From WHSW01 sp033856255 (GTDB taxonomy: Bacteria > Actinomycetota > Thermoleophilia > Solirubrobacterales > 70-9), in the NCBI GenBank assembly GCA_033856255.1, contig JAWVFH010000055.1, positions 1 to 64,000 on the forward strand: a DNA stretch of 64,000 nucleotides. Direction: 5' to 3'. This document shows, one piece after another, positions 31,830 to 39,782 of this stretch. A program made the position numbers and the translations under genes. Positions within the stretch are counted from its first letter, which is position 1. Each line of letters opens with the position of its first letter. A model generated the notes under the pieces. The model saw only the letters and a program-made list of their open reading frames with translations, was not told the origin of the DNA and made no database searches.

Positions 31830-34178
31830 CTAGCGCGCCGGGCGCCGCTCCGCCGCGATCAGGTTGATGATCGCGTCCATCAGCTCCAGCGCGGCCGCCT
31901 TATGCAGCGGCTCGTTGAGGTTGCCGCACTTGGGGCTCTGCACACAGGAGGGGCAGCCCGATTCGCAGGGGCACTCGCCGACCAGGCGGGCGGCGTCGGC
32001 GACCAGGCGCTCGAACTCGTCGTAGCCGCGCTTGGCGATCCCGACCCCGCCGGGGTGGCCGTCGTAGATGAAGATCGTCGGCAGGCCGGTCTGGAAGTGG
32101 ATGTTGGTCGACAGCCCGCCGATGTCCCAGCGGTCGCACATCGCCAGCAGCGGGAGGACGGCGATCTGGCTGTGCTCGGCCGCGTGCAGGGCGCCGAGCT
32201 GGACGTCGGGCTCGAAGGCGCCGGGGCCCGCGAGCCGGTCGGCGAGCTCGTACCAGAGGGCCTGGGTCGGGAAGTTCTGCTCCGGCAGGTCGAGCGCGAC
32301 GAGGTCGATCACCGAGTGATCGGTGAGGCTCTTGCGCTGGTAGGCGATCACCTGCTCGGTGACCGAGACCTCGCCGAAGCGCAGCTCGACCCCCGCGTCG
32401 CCGCCGGGCCCGATCCGCCGCTGCTCGGCGGTCGCCTCGATGAAGACCATCGTCTCCTTCTTCGGCTGCGTGTACCAATCGCCGTCGAAGCCGTCGACGA
32501 TCGCCCGCCTGCCCTCGACGTCGAGCTCGGCGACCTCGTAAGAGCGCCCCAGGTGCAGGTAGACGGCGCCCGGGTGCACGGTGGAGAAGGCGCGCTCGGC
32601 CTCGACCTGGCCGATCACCTCGCCGGAGGAGCGATCGACGACAGCGACCGCGTCCAGCGACGCCGAGCGCAGCGAGATCTCCCCCGCCGGGAAGCCCGGG
32701 CCGCGCGGCAGGTAGCGGCCGTCGCGGCCGCGCCGCAGCTGGCCCGCTCCAACCAGGCCGTCGGCCCGCTCGCGCCAGCGGGGGCCGAGGATCTCATCGT
32801 CGGCGCCGCCAGGCTGCTCGGGCGTGCCACCCAGCGGCGCCTCGTAGGCGGCGGCGAGCAGGTGCGCGGTCTGGATCCGCTCGTTGGAGTGGTCGAGGAT
32901 CGCCGCCTCCACCGGGCGGGCGAGGAACTCGTCGGGGTGGCGGCAGAAGAACTGGTCGAGGGCGTCCTCGCCGGCGACGTAGAGCGCGATCCCCTCGCGC
33001 CGGCGTCCCGCCCGCCCCCACATCTGCTTGAGGCTGGCGACTGTGCCGGGGAAGGTGACGCAGATCGCCGCGTCGAGCTCGCCGATGTCGATCCCGAGCT
33101 CGAGCGCGTCGGTGGCGACGACGGCGAGCAGATCGCCGCCGCTCAGCCGGGCCTCGATCTCGCGTCGCTGCCCGGGCGTGTAGCCGCCGCGATAGGGAGC
33201 GATCCGGGCCGCCAGGCCGGGCTCGCCGAGCTGCTCGAGGCGCATCCGGGTGAAGCGCTGGATCAGCTCGATCCCGCGGCGGGAGCGCAGGAAGCAGATC
33301 GTCCGCGAGCCGTTGACGACCAGGTCGGCGAGCAGCTCCGCGGCCTCGGAGAGCACCGAGCGGCGGCGCATGATCTTCTCGTCGATCACCGGCGGGTTCC
33401 AGATCGCGATCCGCCGCCGGGCGCTGGGCGCGCCATCCGAGTCGACCAGCTCGAACTCCGAGCCCGTCAGCCCGGAGGCGAGCTCGAGCGGGTTGGCGAT
33501 CGTCGCCGAGGCGAGGATGAAGCGTGGCTCCGAGCCGTAGACCCGGGCCACCCGGCGCAGCCGGCGCAGCACGTTGGCGACGTGGGAGCCGAAGACGCCG
33601 CGGTAGGTGTGGGCCTCGTCGACGACGACGAAGCCGAGGTTGGCGAACAGGTCGCCCCAGCCCTTGTGGTGCGCGAGCACAGCCATGTTGAGCATGTCCG
33701 GGTTGGTGAGCACGAGGTTGGCGCGCCGGCGAATCGCCGGGCGGTCGTCGCGCGGGGTGTCGCCGTCGTAGATCGCGTGGCTGAGCTCGGCCAGGCCGAG
33801 CTCAGCGAGCTTGCGCGCCTGGTCCTGGGCCAGCGCCTTGGTCGGGTAGACGTAGAGGGCGCGAGTCTTCGGGTCGGCGGCGATCGCGTCGAGGACCGGG
33901 AGGTTGAAGGACAGCGACTTGCCAGAGGCGGTGCCGCTGGTGACGATCACGTCGCCGCGCCGCGCCGCCTCGCGGGCCTCGACCTGGTGCGAGTAGAGCT
34001 CGGTGATCCCGGCCCGGCCGAGGGCGGCGACCAGCGCCGGGGAGAGGTCGGGCGGGGTGGCGACGGTGCGCGCGGGGCGCGGTTCGTCGACGCTGATCGC
34101 GACCAGGCGGTCGTCGGCCTCGCCTGCCTCGACCAGGCGCTCCCAGGCCAGCGGCGGCGCGTCGAGCAGCTCGGTCAC
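31830..34178 (-). CDS. MrfA/YprA-type DEAD-box helicase with DUF1998
   Basis: A 782-residue superfamily 2 helicase. Visible are Walker A (TSGTASGKS, near residue 80), the DEAH box (VVDEAHTYRG), SATIAN, motif V/VI (TDALELGIDIG and QMWGRAGRR) and a C-terminal DUF1998/MrfA metal-binding module with four Cys (CPCESGCPSCVQSPKCGN). In Bacillus, MrfA repairs mitomycin C lesions, so DNA repair is the likely role. The start at 34178 overlaps the end of folP by 4 bases, so it is cotranscribed with folP. Confidence 0.93.
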   Translation of the reverse strand: MTELLDAPPLAWERLVEAGEADDRLVAISVDEPRPARTVATPPDLSPALVAALGRAGITELYSHQVEAREAARRGDVIVTSGTASGKSLSFNLPVLDAIAADPKTRALYVYPTKALAQDQARKLAELGLAELSHAIYDGDTPRDDRPAIRRRANLVLTNPDMLNMAVLAHHKGWGDLFANLGFVVVDEAHTYRGVFGSHVANVLRRLRRVARVYGSEPRFILASATIANPLELASGLTGSEFELVDSDGAPSARRRIAIWNPPVIDEKIMRRRSVLSEAAELLADLVVNGSRTICFLRSRRGIELIQRFTRMRLEQLGEPGLAARIAPYRGGYTPGQRREIEARLSGGDLLAVVATDALELGIDIGELDAAICVTFPGTVASLKQMWGRAGRRREGIALYVAGEDALDQFFCRHPDEFLARPVEAAILDHSNERIQTAHLLAAAYEAPLGGTPEQPGGADDEILGPRWRERADGLVGAGQLRRGRDGRYLPRGPGFPAGEISLRSASLDAVAVVDRSSGEVIGQVEAERAFSTVHPGAVYLHLGRSYEVAELDVEGRRAIVDGFDGDWYTQPKKETMVFIEATAEQRRIGPGGDAGVELRFGEVSVTEQVIAYQRKSLTDHSVIDLVALDLPEQNFPTQALWYELADRLAGPGAFEPDVQLGALHAAEHSQIAVLPLLAMCDRWDIGGLSTNIHFQTGLPTIFIYDGHPGGVGIAKRGYDEFERLVADAARLVGECPCESGCPSCVQSPKCGNLNEPLHKAAALELMDAIINLIAAERRPAR

Positions 34179-35020
34179 GCGCCCACGCCCGTGATCGCCG
34201 CCGCCGTCCGCATCGCGTCGAGCGCCTCGACGTCGTGGAGACGGAGGATCTCCGCCCCCTGGGCGACGGCGAGCGCCGTCGCCGCAAGGGTCGCCGGGCC
34301 GCGCTCCTCCGCGGGCAGGCGCTCCTCCCAGGAGCCGGCCGCGACGGCGCCGAGGAAGTCCTTGCGCGAGAGAGCGACGAACAGCGGCCGCCCGAGCTCG
34401 CGCAGCTCGCCGAGGCGGCGCAGGAGCTCGAGGTCGTCGTCAACCGAGAGATCGAAGTCGAACCCGGGGTCGAGGGTGATCTGCTCGGCCGCCACCCCGA
34501 GCGCGGTGGCGCGCTCCATCCGCTCCGCGAACCAGTCGCGCAGGTGAGCGACGACGTCGCCGTAGGCCGGCGGATCGCGGTCGACCCGGGGCGGGCCCTC
34601 GATGTGCATGAGCACGTAGCCGCAGCCGCGCTCGGCGACCAGCTCCAGCATCGCCTCGTCGCCTCCGCCGATGTCGTTGATCGCCGCCGCGCCGGCGTCG
34701 AGCACGCGCCGGGCGACCTCGGGCGAGAAGGTGTCGGCGAGCACCGGGACGCCGCTCTCCGCGACCAGCCGCTCGATCGCCGGGACCAGCTTCGCCGCCT
34801 CGTCGGAGGCCGCGACCGCGGGGCCGCTGCGCGCCGCGACCGCGCCGACGTCGAGCAGGTCGAAGCCCGCCTCGGCCAGCGCCAGCCCGTCGGCCACGGC
34901 CTGCTCGGCCGTACCGCTGCGGGCGCCGGCGAAGAAGGAGTCGTCGGTGACGTTGACGATTCCCGCCGCCAGGGGAGGGCCGAACTCGAGCGTGCGGTCG
35001 GAGAGTCGCCACGTCGTCAC
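34175..35020 (-). CDS. folP: Dihydropteroate synthase, divergent
   Basis: A 281-residue TIM-barrel protein of the DHPS family, which couples p-aminobenzoate to the pterin diphosphate in folate synthesis. Retained residues: Asn of GIVNVT, Asp of LLDVG, Asp of LADT, Asn of INDIGG, Asp of LDPGF, Lys of SRKD and Arg/His of RLHDV. Both mobile loops are altered: loop 1 reads TDDSFFAG instead of TPDSFSDG, and loop 2 reads AARSG where STRPG is expected. It may be the housekeeping enzyme with an unusual pABA site, or a FolP2-like paralogue. It starts GTG 35020 behind a TAACTT box. Confidence 0.85.
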   Translation of the reverse strand: MTTWRLSDRTLEFGPPLAAGIVNVTDDSFFAGARSGTAEQAVADGLALAEAGFDLLDVGAVAARSGPAVAASDEAAKLVPAIERLVAESGVPVLADTFSPEVARRVLDAGAAAINDIGGGDEAMLELVAERGCGYVLMHIEGPPRVDRDPPAYGDVVAHLRDWFAERMERATALGVAAEQITLDPGFDFDLSVDDDLELLRRLGELRELGRPLFVALSRKDFLGAVAAGSWEERLPAEERGPATLAATALAVAQGAEILRLHDVEALDAMRTAAAITGVGA

Positions 35021-35026
35021 CCGGTC

Positions 35027-35033
35027 TAAGTTA
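35027..35033. promoter_or_regulatory. Symmetric bidirectional -10 element
   Basis: The 7-bp sequence TAAGTTA reads TAAGTT on the plus strand (10 bases before ATG 35043) and TAACTT on the minus strand (7 bases before GTG 35020). The two start codons are separated by only 22 bp, so both genes must share this element. Confidence 0.7.
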
Positions 35034-35042
35034 GTCGCCCCG

Positions 35043-35855
35043 ATGCCCCTGAGCTGCGTCTACACCGACCTCGACGGAACGCTGCTCGGACCACGCGGAT
35101 CTTTGTTCCGCGGTCCCGACGGCGCCTTCTCGATCAACCAGGCCCGGGCGCTCCAGGCCTGCGACCGGGCCGGGGTCGAGGTCGTGATCATGTCCGGCCG
35201 CCGCGAGTCGACGGTGCGCTCCGACGCCCGCCTGCTCGGCCAGGACTCCTACATCTACGAGGCCGGCTGCGCCGTGATGCTCGACGGCGAGCAGAACTAC
35301 CTGACCGGCGACTGGGTCCCAGACGACGAGGGCCGCAGCCCTGCCCAGCGGATGCTCGACGAGGGGATCGTCGACCTGCTCTTCGACCGCTTCGCCCCGT
35401 TGCTCGAATGGCACTCCCCGTGGCATCACGAGCGCGTCTTCTCCCACCTGTTTCGCGGCGGGGTCGACGTCGAGGAGGCGAACGCGCTGCTGCGCGAGCA
35501 CGGTCACGACGACCTGCGCTTCCTCGACAACGGCACGATCGCCCGCCCGGTCGAGGGCGTCGAGATCGCCCACGCCTACCACCTGGTCCCGGGCGGGGCG
35601 AGCAAGGCGAAGGGGGTCGCCTTCCACATCCAGGCGCGCGGCTACGCGCCCGAGGACTGCATCGCGATCGGCGACTCGATCGAGGACCTCGAGACGGCGG
35701 CCTCGGTCGGCCGCTTCTTCTGCGTCGCCAACGGCCCCGAGCGCGACCCTGCACTGCGCGAGGCGCTCGCCCGCTTCCCCAACGCCTCGGTCACCGAGGA
35801 GGCGATGGGCGACGGCTTCTACGAGGCCGTGGTGTCGACTCTGGCAACCCGCTAG
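35043..35855 (+). CDS. HAD-IIB phosphatase (Cof/MPGP-like)
   Basis: A 270-residue haloacid dehalogenase-type phosphatase. Motif I is YTDLDGTLL (residues 7-15), motif II is the Ser in IMSGR, motif III is the Lys in GGASKAKG and motif IV is IAIGDSIEDLE. The C2B-type cap between motifs II and III resembles Cof and mannosyl-3-phosphoglycerate phosphatases, so a sugar-phosphate substrate is likely. It is expressed divergently from folP. Confidence 0.9.
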   Translation: MPLSCVYTDLDGTLLGPRGSLFRGPDGAFSINQARALQACDRAGVEVVIMSGRRESTVRSDARLLGQDSYIYEAGCAVMLDGEQNYLTGDWVPDDEGRSPAQRMLDEGIVDLLFDRFAPLLEWHSPWHHERVFSHLFRGGVDVEEANALLREHGHDDLRFLDNGTIARPVEGVEIAHAYHLVPGGASKAKGVAFHIQARGYAPEDCIAIGDSIEDLETAASVGRFFCVANGPERDPALREALARFPNASVTEEAMGDGFYEAVVSTLATR

Positions 35856-35943
35856 CCAGGGCGCCCGCGATGAGCGCGAGCACTCAACCGCTCAGGCTCC
35901 GGACCCCGTCGCGCACCTCGGTCAGGCACGTACGGCCATGGGG
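35856..35943. other. Convergent intergenic gap
   Basis: No supported gene. A 25-codon frame at 35870-35947 overlaps the neighbour's stop and has no ribosome site. Confidence 0.5.
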
Positions 35944-36732
35944 CTAATCCCGCCGAGGCGCCGCGCTGGGGCCACGGATCCGGCGCAGGAGGCGGTCCGT
36001 CGTCCGGGGCGCGAGGCCGTTGAGGCCGAGGATCCTGGTCGCGGCGGGTAGGTAGAGGTTGGCCTGGTCGGCCTCGACGGCGGCGATCATCGCCCGCGCG
36101 GCGTCGTCGGGCGCAAGCGCCTCGTCACGGCGCCAGTCGGGGATCGAGCCCGGCTGGTGGTCGTGGAGATCGGTCTCGACCTCGCTGGGGAAGACGGTCG
36201 TGACCGACACACCGGTGCCGGAGAGCTCGTGGCGGAGTGCCTCGGCGAAGCCACGATCGAAGGCCTTGGTGGCGCCGTACACGGCGCCCCAGGGGAAGGC
36301 ACGGATGCCGGCGCCCGACGAGGTCACGACCAGGTGGCCGCGAGCGCGGTCGAGCATGTGCGGAAGCGCTGCGGCGACCGTGTAGAGCATGCCGCGCACG
36401 TTGACGTCGATCATCTCCTCGGCGAGCTCGAGCGCGACGTCCGCGAACGGGCCGTAGTGGGCGATGCCGGCGTTGGCGAACAGCAGATCGGGCCCGCCCG
36501 CCTTCTTCGCGAAGCGGTCGATCGCCCGTTGAACGGCGGCACGCTTGGAGACATCGCAGGCGAGCACGAGGTGATCGCCGTCGAGCTCGGCGGCGAGCTC
36601 CTCCAGCCGCTCCCGGCGGCGCGCGATCAGCCCCACCCGGACGCCGCGGGCGGCGAGCTCGACCGCCAGCGCCCTGCCGATCCCCGCCGATGCCCCGGTG
36701 ACGATGGCCGTGCTCTGCCGATCGATTCGCAT
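35944..36732 (-). CDS. Short-chain dehydrogenase/reductase
   Basis: A 262-residue classical SDR: cofactor motif TGASAGIGRA (residues 12-21), basic Arg pair after strand 2 (ARRRERL) indicating NADP preference, NAG motif (FANAGIAHYG), Ser near TSSGAG and the catalytic YGATKAF. The C-terminus is hydrophobic and basic, as in SDRs of lipid or ketone metabolism. ATG 36732 fits the GAGG ribosome site better than the upstream ATGs. Substrate unknown. It is divergent from the DtxR-type gene. Confidence 0.9.
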   Translation of the reverse strand: MRIDRQSTAIVTGASAGIGRALAVELAARGVRVGLIARRRERLEELAAELDGDHLVLACDVSKRAAVQRAIDRFAKKAGGPDLLFANAGIAHYGPFADVALELAEEMIDVNVRGMLYTVAAALPHMLDRARGHLVVTSSGAGIRAFPWGAVYGATKAFDRGFAEALRHELSGTGVSVTTVFPSEVETDLHDHQPGSIPDWRRDEALAPDDAARAMIAAVEADQANLYLPAATRILGLNGLAPRTTDRLLRRIRGPSAAPRRD

Positions 36733-36775
36733 CGGGGCCATCCTCGCACGCGCCGGAGGGGGCAAGGACGGCGGC

Positions 36776-36781
36776 TAAGAT
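36776..36781 (+). promoter_or_regulatory. -10 box (TAAGAT) of the DtxR-type gene
   Basis: Ends 8 bases before ATG 36790, with no ribosome site. Confidence 0.55.
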
Positions 36782-36789
36782 CGGTCGGG

Positions 36790-37503
36790 ATGTCGCAGGA
36801 CCACGCCACGGTCGCTGAGGAGGAGTACCTCCAGATCATGTTCTGGCTCGAGGAGGCCGGACTGCCGATCACCGGCGCCAACATCGCCCGGGCGATGCAG
36901 CTCTCGCCGCCGACGGTGCACGAGATGATCGGCCGCCTGGAGCGCGACGGCTACGTCGGCCGCGAGGACGACAAGTCACTCACCTTCACGGACGACGGCC
37001 GCGACCACGCCCAGGCGATCGTCCGCCGTCACCGGCTGATCGAGCGCTTCCTGACCGACGTTCTCGGGGTGCCCTGGGACGAGGTCCACGAGGAGGCCGA
37101 GCGGCTCGAGCACGCGATGTCGCCGGTGCTCGAGGAGCGGATGCTGGCCGCGATCGGCGACGCCAAGACCTGCCCCCACGGCCACCCGATCGTCGAGGGC
37201 GCCCGCGAGCAGGGCGCCCTGCTCGCCGACGTCGAGCCCGGGGCCGCGGTCACGGTGCTGCGGTTCGAGAACGAGGCCGAGGAGCTGCTCCACTATCTGA
37301 AGCGCGCCGGCCTGCACCCGGGCCTCGACGGGACGCTCGAGAGCTCGGGCGACGAGGAGGTCGTCCTCGCCTCCCCCGACGGCCGCCACACCGTCTCGCG
37401 CAGCGTCGCCGAGACGGTCTCCGTCCGCGCCGAGCCGGCGCCGGAGCCGCGCGCCCCGCTACCCGAGGCGCTCGTGCTCTCCAGCGACCGCTACGGCCGC
37501 TAG
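36790..37503 (+). CDS. DtxR/MntR-family metal-dependent regulator
   Basis: A 237-residue regulator with an N-terminal winged HTH (residues 7-70, ITGANIARAMQLSPPTVHEMIGRLERDGYV) and a dimerisation/metal domain (70-145). The latter contains HRLIERFL, DEVHEEAERLEHAMS and CPHGHPI, the His/Glu/Cys ligand pattern of iron- or manganese-sensing members. A FeoA/SH3-like C-terminal domain follows. It probably represses metal uptake when Fe2+ or Mn2+ is plentiful; which metal is not decided. No transporter gene is adjacent. The stop shares CTAG with the stop of the convergent small gene. Confidence 0.93.
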   Translation: MSQDHATVAEEEYLQIMFWLEEAGLPITGANIARAMQLSPPTVHEMIGRLERDGYVGREDDKSLTFTDDGRDHAQAIVRRHRLIERFLTDVLGVPWDEVHEEAERLEHAMSPVLEERMLAAIGDAKTCPHGHPIVEGAREQGALLADVEPGAAVTVLRFENEAEELLHYLKRAGLHPGLDGTLESSGDEEVVLASPDGRHTVSRSVAETVSVRAEPAPEPRAPLPEALVLSSDRYGR

Positions 37504-37727
37504 GCCGTCTCGCGCTCCCGCGCCCGCTCGTCGCCGAGCCCGCAGATCTGACGCAGGCGGCGGTACAGCGCCTGGTCCTGCGGGCGGATCTGGAACTCGC
37601 GCCGGCGGACGTTCGCCTCGTGCTCGCGCACCGCAGCGGCGAGTGCCGAGAAGCGCCGCTCGGCGAGACGCCGCTCGATTGTCGGATCGAGTGTCCTCGT
37701 GCCCTCGATGATCTGAATCGGAGTCAT
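37500..37727 (-). CDS. Small charged hypothetical protein, 75 residues
   Basis: A 75-residue Arg/Glu-rich helical protein (TIERRLAERRFSALAAAVREHEANVRRREF) with no Cys and no membrane segment. ATG 37727 is preceded by GGAGGG at good spacing; an upstream ATG at 37790 is less likely. The pattern suggests a coiled-coil or DNA/ribosome-associated peptide, but nothing specific is known. Its upstream region holds an array of inverted and direct repeats (37793-37839). Confidence 0.65.
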   Translation of the reverse strand: MTPIQIIEGTRTLDPTIERRLAERRFSALAAAVREHEANVRRREFQIRPQDQALYRRLRQICGLGDERARERETA

Positions 37728-37792
37728 GCCCTCACCCTCCTCGTGGTCTTGCCGCACAGCTTCGCTGCTTGATAGCGCGAGCTTGTTCACGG

Positions 37793-37839
37793 TTGGTAAA
37801 GATCAGCCTACCAGTTTCCCCACCAGTTTAGTGGGGAAA
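37793..37839. promoter_or_regulatory. Cluster of inverted and direct repeats (operator-like)
   Basis: Two direct copies of AAACTGGT (minus strand; 37822-37829 and 37810-37817), an inverted TGGTA/TACCA pair (37794-37798/37809-37813) and a perfect 9-bp hairpin TTTCCCCAC/GTGGGGAAA (37815-37823/37831-37839) are packed into 47 bp. It could be a regulator's operator or the processed 3' end of the aminotransferase mRNA. Confidence 0.5.
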
Positions 37840-37850
37840 GCCGAGGAGAC

Positions 37851-38969
37851 CTACGCGGGGCTCGCCGCGCGCTGGGACTCGAGCGCCCTCGCCAGCCTGC
37901 CGACGCCCTCGGCGACCCGCTCGGCGGGAACGCTGGCGAACGACAGCCGCAGGCTCGAGCGGCCCCCCTCGAGCATGAAGTCGGGGCCGGCGACGAACGC
38001 GACACCCTCGCTCTTCGCGGCCTCGAGCAGTGCCGGCGAGTCGACGTCATCGTCGAGGTCGAGCCACAGGAAGTAGCCGCCGCCGGGGACGACGAACCTG
38101 GCCTCGGGGATCAGCTCGCCGAGCGCCTCGACCAGGGCGTCGCGGCGCTCCGCCAAAGCCGCGTTGACGAACTCGATGTTCTTCGCCAGGGCACCCGAGC
38201 GACAGAGCTCGAGCACCATCGACTCGGCCAGCATGTTGGGCGAGATGTAGTGCTCCGAGCCGCGCTTGGCAAGGGTCTTGATCTGCTCGGGGGGACCGGC
38301 GAGGTAGCCGACCCGGACCCCGGGGCTGACCGTCTTCGAGAACGACGAGGCGTGCATCACGTGGCCGGAGGCATCCGTCGAGAGCATCGTCGGCGGCAGC
38401 TGGCCGCTGCCCTCGAACTCGTCGAAGGAGACCAGCCGGTAGGGGTCGTCCTCGAAGATCCAGAAGTCGTGCTCGGCGGCGAGCTCCACCAGGCGGTCGC
38501 GCTTGGCGGCCGAGAGCGTGCAGCCGGCCGGGTTGTGGAAGTTGGGGATCAGGTGGACGAGCTTCACCGGGCCGCCGGCGAGCGCCGCCTCGAAGGCGTC
38601 GACGTCGATGCCGTCGGCCTCCAGGGGCACGCCCGTGATCTCGGCGCCGGTGCGGCCGAGCAGGAGCAGGGTGCGGTCGTAGGTCGGCTGCTCGACGATC
38701 ACCCGGTCGCCGGGCTCGACGATGTAGCGGAACAGCAGCGCCGCCGCCTCCATCGAGCCGTTGGTGAACATCACCTGCTCGGCGTCGATTCCATGGAACT
38801 CGCGTGCCACCCACTCGCAAAGCCCGGGATGGCCGATCCCGGTGCCGTAGGAGAGCGCGCGCTCCCAGTCGGACTCGAGCGCCGTCGCGGTGGCCGCCCG
38901 CACGGCGTCGACCGGCAGGATGTCGGCGCTCGGGGCGCCGCGCGCGAAGCTGATCGTGTCGGAGCCCAT
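37851..38969 (-). CDS. PLP-dependent aminotransferase, LysN/MocR-like class I
   Basis: A 372-residue fold-type I aminotransferase. It has the N-terminal SFARGAPSADILP, the GSMEAAAL cofactor loop, NFHNPAGCTLS, the Asp in IFEDDPYR and the Schiff-base Lys in SSFSKTVSPGVRVGY, then Arg in SLRLSF for the carboxylate. The pattern is that of 2-aminoadipate/multisubstrate aminotransferases without the GntR domain. Substrate range cannot be predicted. It starts ATG 38969 with TATGGT 8 bases upstream, divergent to the inositol phosphatase-like gene. Confidence 0.92.
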   Translation of the reverse strand: MGSDTISFARGAPSADILPVDAVRAATATALESDWERALSYGTGIGHPGLCEWVAREFHGIDAEQVMFTNGSMEAAALLFRYIVEPGDRVIVEQPTYDRTLLLLGRTGAEITGVPLEADGIDVDAFEAALAGGPVKLVHLIPNFHNPAGCTLSAAKRDRLVELAAEHDFWIFEDDPYRLVSFDEFEGSGQLPPTMLSTDASGHVMHASSFSKTVSPGVRVGYLAGPPEQIKTLAKRGSEHYISPNMLAESMVLELCRSGALAKNIEFVNAALAERRDALVEALGELIPEARFVVPGGGYFLWLDLDDDVDSPALLEAAKSEGVAFVAGPDFMLEGGRSSLRLSFASVPAERVAEGVGRLARALESQRAASPA

Positions 38970-38977
38970 CGGCTTCG

Positions 38978-38983
38978 ACCATA
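38978..38983 (-). promoter_or_regulatory. -10 box (TATGGT) of the aminotransferase
   Basis: Eight bases before ATG 38969 on the minus strand; no ribosome site. Confidence 0.55.
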
Positions 38984-39001
38984 GCAACGGTCGCCGCGCT
39001 C

Positions 39002-39007
39002 TACGGT
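39002..39007 (+). promoter_or_regulatory. -10 box (TACGGT) of the inositol phosphatase-like gene
   Basis: Seven bases before ATG 39015; no ribosome site. Confidence 0.55.
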
Positions 39008-39014
39008 TCGCCCG

Positions 39015-39782
39015 ATGGAGGATCTGGACCGACTGCGGGCGCTCGCCGAGCGGCTCGCCGCCGAGGCCGGCGCGCTGTCGCTGGAGCGGCTGAGTCACCC
39101 GCGGGCCGACGTGCGCACGAAGTCGACGGCGACCGACATGGTCTCCGAGGTCGACGAGGCCTGCGAGCGGTTGATCGTCGATGGCATCCGGCGGGCCCGG
39201 CCGGACGACGGGATCCTCTCCGAGGAGGGCGCCAGCGCCGCCGCTACCAGCGGCGTGCGCTGGGTGATCGACCCGATCGACGGCACCACCAACTACCTGT
39301 ACGGCCATCCCGGTTACGCGATCTCGATCGCGGTCGAGGTCGACGGGAAGGTTGCGGCCGGGGTCGTCGAGGACCCGATCCACCGCGAGCGCTTCGCCGC
39401 CACGCGCGGCGGCGGGGCGACCCGAAACGGCGCCCCGGTGCGCGTCTCGGACGAGACCGAGCTCGGCTCGGCGCTGGTCGCGACCGGTTTCGGCTACGAG
39501 CCCGCCGCGCGCGTGGCGCAGGCGCAGCTGCTCGCTCGCCTGATCGGCTCGATCCGCGACATCCGCCGCATGGGCGCCGCCGCGGTCGATCTCTGCTCGG
39601 TCGCCTGCGGGCGGGTCGACGCCTACTACGAGCGCGGCCTGAACCACTGGGACCTGGCCGCCGGCTCGCTGATCGCCGCCGAGGCAGGGGCGACGGTCGA
39701 CGAGCTCGGCGACGGCACGGTGATCGCGGCGCCTCCAGCCCTGTTCGAGGCTCTCGGCGCCGCGATCGCCGCAGCTAGCTAA
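39015..39782 (+). CDS. Inositol monophosphatase-family protein
   Basis: A 255-residue Mg2+-dependent phosphatase (IMPase/SuhB/HisN superfamily). The metal-site motifs are complete: DMVSEVD, the Glu pair in SEEGAS, WVIDPIDGTTNY (residues 82-93) and the C-terminal LNHWDLAAG. In actinobacteria such enzymes hydrolyse inositol-1-phosphate or histidinol phosphate; the pattern alone does not decide. The stop TAA shares three bases with the stop of the convergent barrel protein gene (CTAA). Confidence 0.93.
   Translation: MEDLDRLRALAERLAAEAGALSLERLSHPRADVRTKSTATDMVSEVDEACERLIVDGIRRARPDDGILSEEGASAAATSGVRWVIDPIDGTTNYLYGHPGYAISIAVEVDGKVAAGVVEDPIHRERFAATRGGGATRNGAPVRVSDETELGSALVATGFGYEPAARVAQAQLLARLIGSIRDIRRMGAAAVDLCSVACGRVDAYYERGLNHWDLAAGSLIAAEAGATVDELGDGTVIAAPPALFEALGAAIAAAS

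Noticed and set aside
31902..34547. 881-codon plus-strand open frame
   Set aside because: Antisense of the MrfA-like helicase and folP; no motif or ribosome site.
35870..35947. 25-codon ORF after the HAD phosphatase gene
   Set aside because: No ribosome site or promoter, Arg-rich shadow composition, overlaps the stop of the SDR gene.
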